DNA of 64,000 nucleotides from Rhizobiales bacterium 2SD (GCA_005502805.1 SCMY01000003.1:124001-188000), one strand, 5' to 3'. Shown: positions 1-9,145, counted from the first letter of the stretch. Made by a program: numbers and translations. Notes: generated by a model from the sequence alone, not told the origin.

Positions 1-87
1 TCGACCTTGGTGACGGACCGCCAGCCGCCGGCCGCCACTGCCCAGATGATCCGCGACGCGCGCTGCGAACTGATCGTAGCCGGCTGA
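1..87 (+). CDS. C-terminal end of a probable DeoR-family regulator (partial)
   Basis: This frame is open from the left edge and ends in TGA at 85-87, giving 28 residues. The tail reads LVTDRQPPAATAQMIRDA and then ELIVAG. DeoR-type sugar-phosphate sensing regulators often end in a similar 'TD..PP......A.....I.VA' strand. The rest of the gene lies outside the window, so the family call is a pattern match on a short tail only. Another Rossmann-like sensor or enzyme remains possible. It is followed by 140 bases before the aldo/keto reductase start. Confidence 0.4.
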   Translation, partial: STLVTDRQPPAATAQMIRDARCELIVAG

Positions 88-227
88 TCACGCAACGGTG
101 AGCGCCGGCGCGTTGCGCGCCGGCGGGTTGGGCTCCTATCCTATGAGGAGGCCGCCCCGCGCCATATGGGCGTTTCCCGCCGCGGCCTCGTCAGTCGAAA
201 AAATCCTATCGTCGAAAGAGACACGTC

Positions 228-1274
228 ATGCGCTATCAAACGCTTGGCCAGACCGGCCTGCTCGTCTCCGAACTGTGCCTGGGCACCATGACCTTTGGAG
301 GCGGCGAAGCCGGCATCTGGGGCAATATCGGTCGGCTCGACCAGCAGGAGGCCGATGGGCTGGTGAAGACCGCGCTCGAGGCCGGCATCAATTTCATCGA
401 CACCGCCAATGTCTACGCCGAGGGCAACTCCGAGCAGATCACCGGCCAGGCCCTGCGCAATCTCGGCATCAAGCGCGACGAGGTCGTCGTCGCCACCAAG
501 GTCTATGGCCGGATGGGGCAAGGGCCGAACGGCTCCGGCGCCAGCCGCTATCACATCCTCGAACAGGCCAAGGCCAGCCTGAAGCGGCTCCAGCTCGACC
601 ATATCGATCTCTACCAGATCCATGCCTTCGACAGCGTCACGCCGATGGAGGAGACACTGGAAGCGCTCGATGCGCTCGTCCGGCAGGGGCTGGTACGCTA
701 TGTCGGCGTCTCCAATTGGGCGGCCTGGCAGGTCGCCAAGGCGCTCGGCATCTCCGAGCGGAAGCATCTCGCCCGCATCGCCTCGCTGCAGGCCTACTAC
801 ACCATCGCCGGCCGCGACCTCGAGCGCGAGATCGCGCCGATGCTGCTCTCCGAGCGGGTCGGGCTGATGGTCTGGAGCCCGCTCGCCGGCGGCCTGCTCT
901 CCGGCAAATATGATCGCCGCAACGAGCAGGGCGGCGAGGGCCGGCGCGCCAGCTTCGACTTCCCGCCGGTCGAGCGCGAGCGCGGCTATGACGTGATTGA
1001 CGCGATGCGGCCGATCGCCGAGGCGCACAAGGCCAGCGTCGCGCAGGTGGCGCTCGCCTGGCTGCTGCACCAGCCGGCCGTGACCAGCGTGATCATCGGC
1101 GCCAAGCGGCCGGAGCAACTCGCGGAGAACATTGCCGCGAGCGAGATCAGCTTCACCGCCGAAGAGCTGGCGAAGCTCGACGCGGTCAGCGCCCTGCCGA
1201 AGGAGTATCCGGGCTGGATGCTGGAGCGCCAGGGCGCCAATCGCAGCAAGCCCGATCCGCGCCGGGTGGGCTGA
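228..1274 (+). CDS. Aldo/keto reductase
   Basis: This 348-residue protein is predicted to be a cytoplasmic NADPH-dependent aldo/keto reductase with a TIM-barrel fold that reduces aldehydes or ketones. The complete AKR catalytic tetrad is visible: Asp58 in FIDTA, Tyr63 in NVY, Lys91 in VATK and His132 in YQIH. The C-terminal cofactor region contains VIIGAKRPEQLAEN. The length is normal for the family. The start at 228 is preceded by a purine-rich stretch (AAAGAGA). It appears to be monocistronic, with the methionine sulfoxide reductase gene converging on it just 4 bases downstream. The physiological substrate cannot be read from the sequence. Confidence 0.9.
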   Translation: MRYQTLGQTGLLVSELCLGTMTFGGGEAGIWGNIGRLDQQEADGLVKTALEAGINFIDTANVYAEGNSEQITGQALRNLGIKRDEVVVATKVYGRMGQGPNGSGASRYHILEQAKASLKRLQLDHIDLYQIHAFDSVTPMEETLEALDALVRQGLVRYVGVSNWAAWQVAKALGISERKHLARIASLQAYYTIAGRDLEREIAPMLLSERVGLMVWSPLAGGLLSGKYDRRNEQGGEGRRASFDFPPVERERGYDVIDAMRPIAEAHKASVAQVALAWLLHQPAVTSVIIGAKRPEQLAENIAASEISFTAEELAKLDAVSALPKEYPGWMLERQGANRSKPDPRRVG

Positions 1275-1278
1275 GCCG

Positions 1279-1773
1279 TCAGAAGCGGTCGCTGGCTTTG
1301 AGATAGAGGCCGGCGATCGCTTCGATGCCGGCCTGGTCGTCGGCGTCGAAACGACCGGGCTCTGGGCTGTCGAGGTCGATCACGCCGATGACCTCGCCAT
1401 CGCGGATCAGCGGCACGACCAGCTCCGAGCGCGAGGCGGCGTCACAGGCGATGTGGCCGGGGAAAGCGTGGACGTCCTCGACCAGCACCGACCCACGCCT
1501 TGCGACGGCGGTGCCGCAGACGCCACGCCCGACCGGGATGCGCACGCAGGCCGGCTTGCCCTGGAACGGGCCGAGCACCAGTTCGCCACCGCGCATCAAA
1601 TAGAACCCGGCCCAATTCAGCCGCGGCATCGCATCATAGAGCAGCGCCGACAGGTTGGCGGCGTTGGCGATCGCGTCGCGCTCGCCATGCAGCAGGCCTT
1701 CGAGCTGCTGGACGAGTTCCCTGTAGAAGTCCGGTTTGTCGCTGGCTGAGATCGTTGCCACCTGGAACATCAT
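1279..1773 (-). CDS. msrC: Free methionine-(R)-sulfoxide reductase (GAF domain, fRMsr)
   Basis: This 164-residue single GAF-domain protein matches the free methionine-R-sulfoxide reductase family, which repairs free oxidised methionine with thioredoxin as reductant. The three redox cysteines are at 76 (GKPACVRIP), 86 (GRGVCGTA) and 110 (FPGHIACD). Their spacing of 10 and 24 residues equals that of Cys84, Cys94 and Cys118 in the E. coli enzyme. The motifs LNWAGFY and GVIDLDSP are also typical. It converges on the aldo/keto reductase gene with a 4-base gap. The start is MMFQ; the second Met would serve equally well. Confidence 0.9.
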   Translation of the reverse strand: MMFQVATISASDKPDFYRELVQQLEGLLHGERDAIANAANLSALLYDAMPRLNWAGFYLMRGGELVLGPFQGKPACVRIPVGRGVCGTAVARRGSVLVEDVHAFPGHIACDAASRSELVVPLIRDGEVIGVIDLDSPEPGRFDADDQAGIEAIAGLYLKASDRF

Positions 1774-1827
1774 CGCCTCCGCAAAGTCGAGGCTGGATAT
1801 GCGCCGCCGGAGCGGATTTTGCGAGGG

Positions 1828-1929
1828 CTATTGCCGGCCGGAGGGCGGGGGGCAGCTGCGCGTCCAGAGCAGGAAGGCGGAGAGCCGCCGCAATTGCCGC
1901 CTGGCGAAATAAAGCACGTAGACCATCAT
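1828..1929 (-). CDS. Possible small protein (33 residues)
   Basis: Within the 372-base gap between 1774 and 2145 there is a 33-codon minus-strand frame starting MMVYVLYFARRQLRRLSAFL. It has GGAG a few bases before the start, a hydrophobic N-terminal half and mostly G or C at third positions. No family is recognised. It could be a short membrane-associated peptide or chance. The rest of the gap holds a + strand hairpin at 1949-1965 (CCACGA, loop, TCGTGG) followed by CGCTTTT, and nothing else I can name. Confidence 0.25.
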   Translation of the reverse strand: MMVYVLYFARRQLRRLSAFLLWTRSCPPPSGRQ

Positions 1930-2145
1930 GCGTCTCCAGATCGGGAGCCCACGACAGCCTCGTGGCGCTTTTAGCTTTGGTGACGCGGTGCAAGCTGCTC
2001 CGGCAAATCCCGCGATCGGCCCGCATCGCTGCGGTTCGATATTCAGATCATTCGCAATCACCGCTCCGGGGTCAATGAAACGGCTTTTCAAAGGTTTGAT
2101 GACAATTGGCGAAATCGTCCCCAGCGGCATCTCGCCGGGGATTGT

Positions 2146-3471
2146 TCAGGCGAAATGCCGGTTGGCCGGCCGCGGCAGGCCGAGATGGTCGCGCAGCGTC
2201 GGCCCTTGATACTCCCGGCGGAACAGGCCGCGACGCTGGAGCTCGGGCACGACCTTGTCGACGAAGTCGTCGAGCCCTTCCGGCAGATAGGGGAACATCA
2301 CGTTGAAGCCGTCGCTGCCGCGCTCGACGAGCCACTGCTCCATTTCGTCGGCGATCGTCTTCGGCGTGCCGACGAAGGCAAGCCCGCCATAGCCGCCGAG
2401 GCGCTGGGCGAGCTGGCGGACGGTCAGGTTCTCGCGACGGGCAAGGTCGATCGTCCGTTCGCGCCCGCTCTTGCTATGGTTGGTCTCGGGGATGTCGGGG
2501 AGGGGGGCGTCCGGGTCGAAGCCTGTCGCGTCATGGCCGAGCGCGATCGAGAGCGAGGCGATGGCGCTGTCGTAGTGCACGAAGGAATCGAGCAGCGCCC
2601 GCTTCTCGCGGGCTTCCTCGACGCTGTCGCCGACCACGGTCAGCACGCCCGGCAGGATCTTGAGATGGTCGGGATTGCGGCCGATCGCCTCCATCCGGCC
2701 CTTCACATCGGCGTAGAACGCCTGGCCGGCGGCGAGCGTGCCATGCGCGGCGAACACGACCTCGGCCGTCTCGGCCGCGAGCTGGCGGCCGGGTTCGGAG
2801 GCACCAGCCTGGACGATCACCGGCCAGCCCTGTGGCGGCCTGGCGATGTTGAGTGGTCCGCGGACCGAGAGGTGCTCGCCCTTATGATCGATGCGCCGCA
2901 TTCTATCCGGGTCGAAGTAAAGCCCGCTGTCGCGGTCGCGGATGAAGGCGTCGTCGGCGAAGGAATCCCATAGCCCGGTGACGACGTCGTAGAACTCGCG
3001 CGCCCGGTCATAGCGCTCGCCATGCTCGACCTGGGCGTCGAGCCCGAAATTCAGCGCCGCGTCCGGGTTCGAGGTGGTGACGATATTCCAGCCGGCGCGG
3101 CCGCCGCTGATATGGTCGAGCGAGGCGAAGCGCCGGGCGATGTGATAGGGCGCGTCGAAGGTGGTCGAGGCGGTGGCGACGAGGCCGATGCGCTCGGTCG
3201 CGCCGGCGAGCGCCGAGAGCAGGGTGAACGGCTCGAACGAGGTCACCGTGTGGCTGCGCTTCAGCGCCTCGACCGGCATGTTCAGCACGGCGAGATGGTC
3301 GGCCATGAAGAAGGCGTCGAACTTGCCGGCCTCGAGCTTCTGGGCGAAGCGCTTGAGGTGGCCGAAATTGAAGTTGGCATCGGGATAGGCGCCGGGATAG
3401 CGCCAGGCGCCGGTATGGATGCTGACGGGGCGCATGAAGGCCCCGAGATGAAGCTGGCGCGCGGTCGTCAT
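2146..3471 (-). CDS. LLM-class flavin-dependent monooxygenase (NtaA/SnaA/DszA family)
   Basis: This 441-residue protein belongs to the bacterial luciferase-like FMNH2-dependent monooxygenases of the nitrilotriacetate/pristinamycin/DszA group. Family signatures include HTGAWRYPGA near the N-terminus, FDAFFMADH, ASTTFDAPYHIARRFASLDH, SGGRAGWNIVTT and IVQAGASEPGR. Such enzymes work with a separate flavin reductase and often cleave C-N or C-S bonds. The start MTTARQLHLGAF at 3471 was chosen because the longer upstream frame runs through intergenic sequence. No flavin reductase gene is adjacent. A repeat element (3649-3740) separates it from the TRAP operon, so it may be transcribed independently. 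The substrate is unknown. Confidence 0.88.
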   Translation of the reverse strand: MTTARQLHLGAFMRPVSIHTGAWRYPGAYPDANFNFGHLKRFAQKLEAGKFDAFFMADHLAVLNMPVEALKRSHTVTSFEPFTLLSALAGATERIGLVATASTTFDAPYHIARRFASLDHISGGRAGWNIVTTSNPDAALNFGLDAQVEHGERYDRAREFYDVVTGLWDSFADDAFIRDRDSGLYFDPDRMRRIDHKGEHLSVRGPLNIARPPQGWPVIVQAGASEPGRQLAAETAEVVFAAHGTLAAGQAFYADVKGRMEAIGRNPDHLKILPGVLTVVGDSVEEAREKRALLDSFVHYDSAIASLSIALGHDATGFDPDAPLPDIPETNHSKSGRERTIDLARRENLTVRQLAQRLGGYGGLAFVGTPKTIADEMEQWLVERGSDGFNVMFPYLPEGLDDFVDKVVPELQRRGLFRREYQGPTLRDHLGLPRPANRHFA

Positions 3472-3648
3472 GGCTGGCCTCGGCAGGCGGTTGCTCAGAG
3501 GATGCTGAGCTATGCCTGCGCCGGCCGTCGCGCCATGGCGCTGCGCAAAAAGCCAAGAATCGTCTCTGGAGGTCGGCAGTTCCGCCAAAATCGTCTTCCT
3601 GTGCCGCGAGACAGAGGGAATTGCTCTCCCTTCGGCGGAGCCATTCTC

Positions 3649-3740
3649 GTCATGGTCGGGCTTGTCCCGACCATCCACGTCTTCACTCGGCCAGCGCAGT
3701 GTTCAAGACATGGATGCTCGCCACAAGGGCGAGCATGACG
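3649..3740. repeat. Intergenic palindromic repeat, copy 1
   Basis: The element begins GTCATGGTCGGGCTTGTCCC, continues with the complementary GACCATCC, and ends GGGCGAGCATGACG. It is bounded by inverted GTCAT and ATGAC ends and contains internal hairpins. Two more elements with the same ends and the 'CGGGCTTGnCCCG' core lie at 37075-37151 and 44741-44847. All three sit between genes, close behind a stop codon. This copy lies 18 bases past the dctP stop. Confidence 0.7.
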
Positions 3741-3758
3741 GCGTTGGCATCTGTCTCG

Positions 3759-4754
3759 TCAGACCGCGGCCTTCTTGATCGCGTCCAGCACGTCGCTGCC
3801 GTATTTGCCGACGAATTCCTTCTCGACCTCGGCGGTGACGACCTTGGCCAGAGAGTCGCGATCGGGGTTCTCGACCGCCTGCATGCCAGCCTTCTTCAGC
3901 GCGTCGAGGCTGGAGCCTTCGGTGTCCTCGTTCATCTTGCGCTGGATGCCGGCGCATTCGAGAGCGATCGAGGCGAGCATCTGCTGGATGTCGGCCGGCA
4001 TCGCATCGAACTTGCTCTTGTTCATCACCAGCGGGCCGGTGGTGAAGGCATGGCGCGTCAGCGAGAGATGCTTCTGCACCTCGTTGAACTTGGCGTTGAG
4101 GATCAGCGTCACCGGATTTTCCTGGCCGTCGACCGTGCCGGTCTCCAGCGCGGTGAAGAGCTCGGTGAAGGCCATCGGCGTCGGGATCGCGCCGAGCAGC
4201 TGGAAGGCCTTGATATGGGCCGGGTTCGGCGTGGTGCGGATCTTCAGGCCCTTGAGGTCGGCAGCGGTCGCGACCGGGCGGCGGTTGTTGGTGAGGTTGC
4301 GCCAGCCGATCTCCCAGGTGGCGAGCGCCTTCAGGTTCGAGCCTTCGAGCTCCTTGCGCAGGCCGTCGCCGATCGGTCCGTCCATGACGGCGGCGGCATG
4401 CTTGCGGCTTTGGATCAGGAAGGGCAGGTCGAGCACGTTGAGCTTCGGCGCGAGGCCGGTGAAGAACGGATTGCCGGTCAGGCAGATGTCGAGCGAGCCG
4501 CCGCGCACCGCGCTGATCGTCTGCGCATCCGAGCCGAGCGCGCCGTTCGGGAAGACCTGGACCTCGTAGCGGCCCTGGCTCTTGGCCTTGACCTGCTCGG
4601 CGAAGAGCAGCGCCGCCTTGTGCCAGCTGTCGGCCTCCGGATGCGGATGGGCGAAGCGCAGCTTCACCGCCTGCGCCAGGGCCGGGCGGCCGATGGCGAA
4701 GAGGGCGATGCCGGCGCCAGCGCCGGTGAGGGCAGTCCTGCGGGTGATGGTCAT
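3759..4754 (-). CDS. dctP: TRAP transporter periplasmic solute-binding protein (DctP family)
   Basis: This 331-residue protein is the periplasmic substrate receptor of a tripartite ATP-independent transporter. The N-terminus MTITRRTALTGAGAG has a twin-arginine-like motif followed by a hydrophobic stretch and an AxA cleavage site (ALAQA), consistent with Tat export. The family pattern LKIRTTPNPAHIKAF holds the conserved arginine that binds a substrate carboxylate, followed by TELFTALETGTVDGQENP. It lies 36 bases downstream of the large permease gene and is the last gene of the amidohydrolase-dctQ-dctM-dctP operon. The substrate is therefore probably an organic or sugar acid fed to the neighbouring enzymes, but its identity is not visible. 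Confidence 0.93.
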   Translation of the reverse strand: MTITRRTALTGAGAGIALFAIGRPALAQAVKLRFAHPHPEADSWHKAALLFAEQVKAKSQGRYEVQVFPNGALGSDAQTISAVRGGSLDICLTGNPFFTGLAPKLNVLDLPFLIQSRKHAAAVMDGPIGDGLRKELEGSNLKALATWEIGWRNLTNNRRPVATAADLKGLKIRTTPNPAHIKAFQLLGAIPTPMAFTELFTALETGTVDGQENPVTLILNAKFNEVQKHLSLTRHAFTTGPLVMNKSKFDAMPADIQQMLASIALECAGIQRKMNEDTEGSSLDALKKAGMQAVENPDRDSLAKVVTAEVEKEFVGKYGSDVLDAIKKAAV

Positions 4755-4790
4755 GAGCGTCTCCTCCCTGTGTTGTCGTTTTGGCGGGCG

Positions 4791-6074
4791 CTAACGCCCG
4801 TAGAGCCAGCGCGCCGGGACCGTGACGATCTCGGGCACGAAGATCAGCAGCAGCAGCACGGCGAGCTGCGCCAGCAGGAACGGCATCACCCCCCTAATGA
4901 CGCGATCCATCGGGATGCGGCCGACGGCGCAGACGACGTTGAGCACCGTGCCGACCGGCGGGGTCAAAAGGCCGATGGCGTTGTTGATGATGAACATCAC
5001 GCCGAAATAGACCGGGTCGATGCCGGCCTGCTTGACGATCGGCATCAGCACCGGCGTCAGGATCAGCACGGTCGGGATGAAGTCGAGCGCGGTGCCGACG
5101 ATGACGACGAGGAACATCATCGCCAGCATCAACAGCGTCTTGTTGTCGATCAGCGGGCCGAGCAGGGCGGAGACCTGGGCGGGGATGTCGGCGATGGTGA
5201 TCAGCCAGGCCGAGACCATCGCCGCCGCGACCAGGAACATCACTGCCGCCGATGTCTTCAGCGCCGCGAGCAAAGCGGGGCGCAGATGCTCCAGCTTCAG
5301 TTCGCGATAGATGAAGCCGCCGACGAAGGCGGCATAGACCGCGGCGACCACTGCCGCTTCCGTCGGAGTGAACATGCCGGCTTTCATGCCGCCGATGATC
5401 ATGACGGGCAGGCCGAGCGCCCAGAGCCCGTCGATCACCGCATGCCCGATCTCGCGAATACTGGCTCTCTGGACGCGAGCAGCCGGCTCGTCGCGGGCGA
5501 CGATGTACCAGGTGAGGATCAGGGCCAGACCCATCAGGATGCCGGGCACGATGCCGGCGATGAACAGCCGCGTGATCGAGACGCCGGCGGCGACGCCAAA
5601 GACGACGAAGCCGATCGAGGGCGGGATCACCGGCGCGATGATGCCGCCGGCCGAGATGAGCCCGGCGGCGCGCGGCAGGTTGTAGCCGGCCTGCTTCATC
5701 ATCGGCAGCAGGATCGCGGCGAGGGCGGCGGTGTCGGCGACGGCCGAGCCCGAGATGCTCGCCATCACCAACGCCGCCAGCACCGCGACATAGCCGAGCC
5801 CGCCGCGGACGTGACCGATCATCGTCACCGCCAGCGCGATGATCCGGCGAGAGAGGCCGCCGGCGTTCATCAGTTCGCCGGCCAGCATGAAGAAGGGCAC
5901 CGCCATCAGCGGGAAGGAATCGGCTCCGCCGATCAGGTTCTGCGCCAGGATCTGCGAGTCGAAGGTGCCGAGCTGCAGCATCAGCGCGACGCCGCAGACC
6001 AGCAGCGCCATCGCTATCGGCATGCCGAGCATCATCGCGCCGATCAGCGAGCCCAGGAAGATGAAGACGGTCAT
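4791..6074 (-). CDS. dctM: TRAP transporter large permease (DctM family)
   Basis: This 427-residue, very hydrophobic protein is the 12-helix membrane permease of the TRAP system and couples Na+ or H+ to solute uptake. Family hallmarks include PLMAVPFFMLAGELMNAGGLSRRI, written here in two parts as PLMAVPFFML and AGELMNAGG, then SGSAVADTAALAAILLPMM, GGIIAPVIPPSIGFV and the C-terminal LLTPPVGTVLNVV. Length is normal. Its start codon overlaps the dctQ stop by a single base, indicating translational coupling. Confidence 0.95.
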   Translation of the reverse strand: MTVFIFLGSLIGAMMLGMPIAMALLVCGVALMLQLGTFDSQILAQNLIGGADSFPLMAVPFFMLAGELMNAGGLSRRIIALAVTMIGHVRGGLGYVAVLAALVMASISGSAVADTAALAAILLPMMKQAGYNLPRAAGLISAGGIIAPVIPPSIGFVVFGVAAGVSITRLFIAGIVPGILMGLALILTWYIVARDEPAARVQRASIREIGHAVIDGLWALGLPVMIIGGMKAGMFTPTEAAVVAAVYAAFVGGFIYRELKLEHLRPALLAALKTSAAVMFLVAAAMVSAWLITIADIPAQVSALLGPLIDNKTLLMLAMMFLVVIVGTALDFIPTVLILTPVLMPIVKQAGIDPVYFGVMFIINNAIGLLTPPVGTVLNVVCAVGRIPMDRVIRGVMPFLLAQLAVLLLLIFVPEIVTVPARWLYGR

Positions 6075-6616
6075 CAGCGCTTCTCCGCCGCCTGCTGGTT
6101 CTCGAAGGCGGTCAGCTCTTCCGATTCCGCCCCGACGACGAGCTCGTCATCGGCCATGCGGCCGGTCAGCAGCCGCGTGAGCGCGATCAGGTTCAGTGCG
6201 CCGATGCCGATGCCGCCGACGAGACCGGCGAGATAGGTCACCGCGACCGGCACGCCGGTGACCGGCTGGTGGTTCTCGATATTGATCACGCCCTGCTGCC
6301 AGCAGCCGACGACCAGCATGCCCATGCAGAGCAGCGACAGCGCCTCGACCGCGAGCCGGCACCACCAGCGGCCGTTGCGGCCGAGCATGGTGACGACGGT
6401 GGTCATGCCGAGATGCTGGCCGTCCTTCGCCACCAGGAAGGCGCCGCCGAAGGTCAGCCAGACGAAGATCAGCCGCGACAATTCTTCCGAGGAGATGATG
6501 CCGGAGCTGAAGGCGTAGCGCAGCACGACATTGCCGAAGACCATCGCGATCATCACGACGAAGCCGGCGATCAGCAGGTCCTCGGTCAGGCGCAGGAGCA
6601 AGGCGCGGAGTTTCAT
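6074..6616 (-). CDS. dctQ: TRAP transporter small permease (DctQ family)
   Basis: This 180-residue protein has four predicted membrane helices and is the small integral membrane subunit of the TRAP transporter. The N-terminal helix includes LLIAGFVVMIAMVFGNVVLR, and the SEELSRLIFVWLTFGGAF segment is characteristic of DctQ. The start MKLRALLLRL at 6616 was chosen because it overlaps the amidohydrolase stop (ATGA arrangement) and the frame upstream reads through that gene. The C-terminal tail ELTAFENQQAAEKR is cytoplasmic and charged. Confidence 0.92.
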   Translation of the reverse strand: MKLRALLLRLTEDLLIAGFVVMIAMVFGNVVLRYAFSSGIISSEELSRLIFVWLTFGGAFLVAKDGQHLGMTTVVTMLGRNGRWWCRLAVEALSLLCMGMLVVGCWQQGVINIENHQPVTGVPVAVTYLAGLVGGIGIGALNLIALTRLLTGRMADDELVVGAESEELTAFENQQAAEKR

Positions 6617-7581
6617 CAGGCGGCTCCGTCGGCGGCGAGCCCGTACCAGCGCGCGGCGTTGTTGTGGAACAGTGCGAGGCGTTCGCTCGCCGGCCGCTCG
6701 CGGACCGCTGCCTTGAACACGTCGAAGATCGTGCCAAACGAGGCGCAGAGGCTGTCGACCGGGAAATTGCTGGCGAAGGCGCAGCGCTCGGCGCCGAAGG
6801 CCGCGATCACACCATCGATCACCGGCGCCTGCAGCTCCAGCGTCCATTCCTGCCCGGGCACGCCGATGCCGGAGATCTTGGCGACGACGTTGGGCTCGCG
6901 CGCCAGCCGGTCCAGCGCCGCGCGCCAGGCTTTGAGCCCCTCGGCGCTGCGATCGGCCGGCAGGCCGGCATGGTTCAGGATGATGGTGGTCTCAGGGAAG
7001 TCGCGAGCGAGCTCGGCGGCCTCGTCCAGATGCCACCAGGGCGTCTGCAGGTCGAAGCTCAGCCTGGCGCCGGCGAGCAGGGCATAGCCGTCGCGCCATG
7101 TGCGATCGCGCATCGAGCCGGGCGCGGCGAAATCCGGGCGGTGATCCGCGCGGGCGACGGCCTTGGGCTTATGCCGGACGCTGCGGACCAGGGGCATGTC
7201 GCGATAGGCGGTGACGACCTCGCCGACATCGTCGCGATCGAGCCAGATCTGGCCGATCGCGGCGCTCGGCAGACGGTGCTCGCGGGCGACCTCGGACGCC
7301 CAGCGCATCTCGCCGATCGGATCGCGCGGATCCCATTCGCCTTCCATCAGCACGCTGCCGACGACGAGATGCCCGTCGAATGCGCGGCGATAGTCGGCCG
7401 GCATGAAATCACGCTTGATCGCGTCGTAGTCGCCATAGCGGAAGGCGACCGGGTGATCGCTCAGCCAGGGGTGATAATTGCGCGCAAGGTCGAAGAAATG
7501 GTGGTGGGCGTCGATAATCGGCAGGTCGTCATCGGCGCCGGAGGCGAGGAAGCGGGCGCGCTGGTCCGAGCTGGCCACCAT
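6616..7581 (-). CDS. Amidohydrolase-2 family hydrolase (PDC/sugar-lactonase-like TIM barrel)
   Basis: This 321-residue protein is a metal-dependent TIM-barrel hydrolase of the amidohydrolase-2 group (COG3618). The group includes 2-pyrone-4,6-dicarboxylate lactonase and L-fuconolactonase. The HxH metal motif is at residues 26-28 (IIDAHHHFFD). LNHAGLP supplies a further histidine and ASNFPVDS the late-strand aspartate region. It is the first gene of the operon with the TRAP transporter, so it probably opens a lactone or cleaves an amide of the imported compound. The palindrome at 7717-7731 lies 136 bases upstream of the start. Confidence 0.88.
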   Translation of the reverse strand: MVASSDQRARFLASGADDDLPIIDAHHHFFDLARNYHPWLSDHPVAFRYGDYDAIKRDFMPADYRRAFDGHLVVGSVLMEGEWDPRDPIGEMRWASEVAREHRLPSAAIGQIWLDRDDVGEVVTAYRDMPLVRSVRHKPKAVARADHRPDFAAPGSMRDRTWRDGYALLAGARLSFDLQTPWWHLDEAAELARDFPETTIILNHAGLPADRSAEGLKAWRAALDRLAREPNVVAKISGIGVPGQEWTLELQAPVIDGVIAAFGAERCAFASNFPVDSLCASFGTIFDVFKAAVRERPASERLALFHNNAARWYGLAADGAA

Positions 7582-7716
7582 GGCTCAGCTCCGCTGCGGC
7601 GGAAGGCAGGTGTGGTTCGGGCTGCGCCCGGCCGGTCCGGTGCTCGCGCCCGTCATCCCTGCCTCCCGATCGTTTCCTAAGCGGTCGCCCGCTTGCGATT
7701 AGTTCTATCTGAGTGT

Positions 7717-7731
7717 TGTATGCTGCATACA
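7717..7731. promoter_or_regulatory. Candidate GntR operator, site A (TGTATGC-T-GCATACA)
   Basis: This is a perfect 15-base inverted repeat with arms TGTATGC and GCATACA around a single T. It lies upstream of the amidohydrolase-TRAP operon and just past the stop of the SAF oxidoreductase gene. It shares the 8-mer TTGTATGC (7716-7723) with site B in front of the GntR gene. The symmetry centre differs from sites B and C, so binding by the same regulator is an inference. Confidence 0.6.
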
Positions 7732-7747
7732 GAATGTTAGCGCAAAG

Positions 7748-9145
7748 TCAAAGCGCGCCGGGGTTGAACAGCGCGTCCTGCTCGCGGCGCAGGCGAACCA
7801 GCGTCGTGTTCTCGTCGAGCGCAACATCCGCGCAGGTGACGACTGCGCCACGGGCGACCTTGCGCACCACCGGTCGGCCGGCGGTGAGGTAGTAGGGCAC
7901 TGGCTCGCTCGGCCCGAGTGGACGGGCAGGGGTCAATTGCGGCTCCAGCCCCTCGATGACGTGGCGATAGCCCATGGTCAGCGTCTCGCCGGGTTCGAGA
8001 TCGCGGCTCGCCCGCGCCGTCAGGTCGACGCGCGGCAGCACTTCGGCCCCGCCGGTCGACTGGCCGAGCAGGGCAGCTGACAGCGCCGACATCGGCGCCT
8101 CCGCCCCGAGCAGATGCACGGGATTGTGCAGCAGGACATAGCGGCCATCCGGGGAGCAGGGGATGCCTTTGCCGGCAAAGAGCTTGCCGGTGGCGAGGTC
8201 CGGCGTCTCGACGATGACGAAGACCCCGCCGGCGAAGGAGAGCTCGTCCGGCCGTCTCAGGCAGTTGAACATGTCGACCCGGCCCGTGCCGGAGAGCAGG
8301 CCGCCCTCGGCCGCCGGCCGGAACAGGCTCGGCAATTCGGTGGTGCGTGCGATCGGTGCATGCATCGCAGCCACGTCCGGCATCAGCCCGGTATGGTTGG
8401 CGACGATGCCCATCTCGCAGAGATCGGGCACGGTGGCGCGGGGGAAGGGCAATCTGGCGCGGGCGTCCAGCAGTGCGAGCGGATCGCTGCCGAGCTTGCC
8501 GAAGGCCGCGGCGAAATCGGCGGCCGGCGCGGCCTTTTCCCAGGCGGTGACGGTGCCGGCCTCGGGATCCCAGACGAAGTCGGATTCGGACGACTTGCCG
8601 GCGGCGACGATCGGCAGGCCGAGCACGCGGGCCCAGCCGATCAGCCCGATCAGTAGGCTCGGCTGGTCGCCGTCGACCGGGGTATGCACGACGCCCTTCT
8701 GCCTGGCGCGATGGGCGAGGATCGGGCCGATGATGCACTCGGCCTCCTTGGTCACCATGACGAGATGGCGGCCGGCCTCGATCGCCGCGAGCGCGGTCAT
8801 GGCCGCGCCTTCCGGGTCGCCGGTCGCCTCGACAACGACATCGACAGGCAGCCCTTCGAGATGGGCGGCATCGCCGATCAGCGCGACCAGCCCGCGCGAG
8901 AGCGCGGCCTTGGCCTCGGCGGCGCTATGGCAGTCGACGATCTCGGCCTCGCTGAGGCCGCCGGCGAGCGCCGCCTTGCGGGCGCGGCCGATGTCGAGGT
9001 CGCAGACGACGCGCGGCTCGATATGCGGGGCGCGCCGGGCCTGGCCGATGAAGCTCGCGCCGAATTCGCCGGCGCCGACCAGGGCGGCGGAGATCACGCG
9101 ATCGGGCGCGCTGGGCTTCAGCGCGAACAGGTTCTCGATGTTCAC
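7748..9145 (-). CDS. Homoserine-dehydrogenase-like oxidoreductase with SAF domain
   Basis: This 465-residue protein matches the 'predicted homoserine dehydrogenase' group (COG4091). It has an N-terminal NAD(P)-binding Rossmann domain with GAGEFG at residues 24-29, a central catalytic-like region (VVVEATGDPEGAA, MVTKEAE, VDGDQPSL) and a C-terminal SAF domain (GRPVVRKVARGAVVTCADV). Members occur in sugar-acid and other catabolic loci, and their chemistry is mostly unassigned. It is the second gene after the cyclase-family gene (38-base gap), and the two probably form one operon starting at 9856. A housekeeping threonine-pathway role is unlikely in this setting. Confidence 0.85.
   Translation of the reverse strand: MNIENLFALKPSAPDRVISAALVGAGEFGASFIGQARRAPHIEPRVVCDLDIGRARKAALAGGLSEAEIVDCHSAAEAKAALSRGLVALIGDAAHLEGLPVDVVVEATGDPEGAAMTALAAIEAGRHLVMVTKEAECIIGPILAHRARQKGVVHTPVDGDQPSLLIGLIGWARVLGLPIVAAGKSSESDFVWDPEAGTVTAWEKAAPAADFAAAFGKLGSDPLALLDARARLPFPRATVPDLCEMGIVANHTGLMPDVAAMHAPIARTTELPSLFRPAAEGGLLSGTGRVDMFNCLRRPDELSFAGGVFVIVETPDLATGKLFAGKGIPCSPDGRYVLLHNPVHLLGAEAPMSALSAALLGQSTGGAEVLPRVDLTARASRDLEPGETLTMGYRHVIEGLEPQLTPARPLGPSEPVPYYLTAGRPVVRKVARGAVVTCADVALDENTTLVRLRREQDALFNPGAL

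Noticed and set aside
3621..6236. Very long + strand open frame opposite the TRAP genes
   Set aside because: It is rich in Arg, Asp, His and Gln, has no recognisable domain and runs antisense to three clear TRAP transporter genes. It is a GC-rich shadow.
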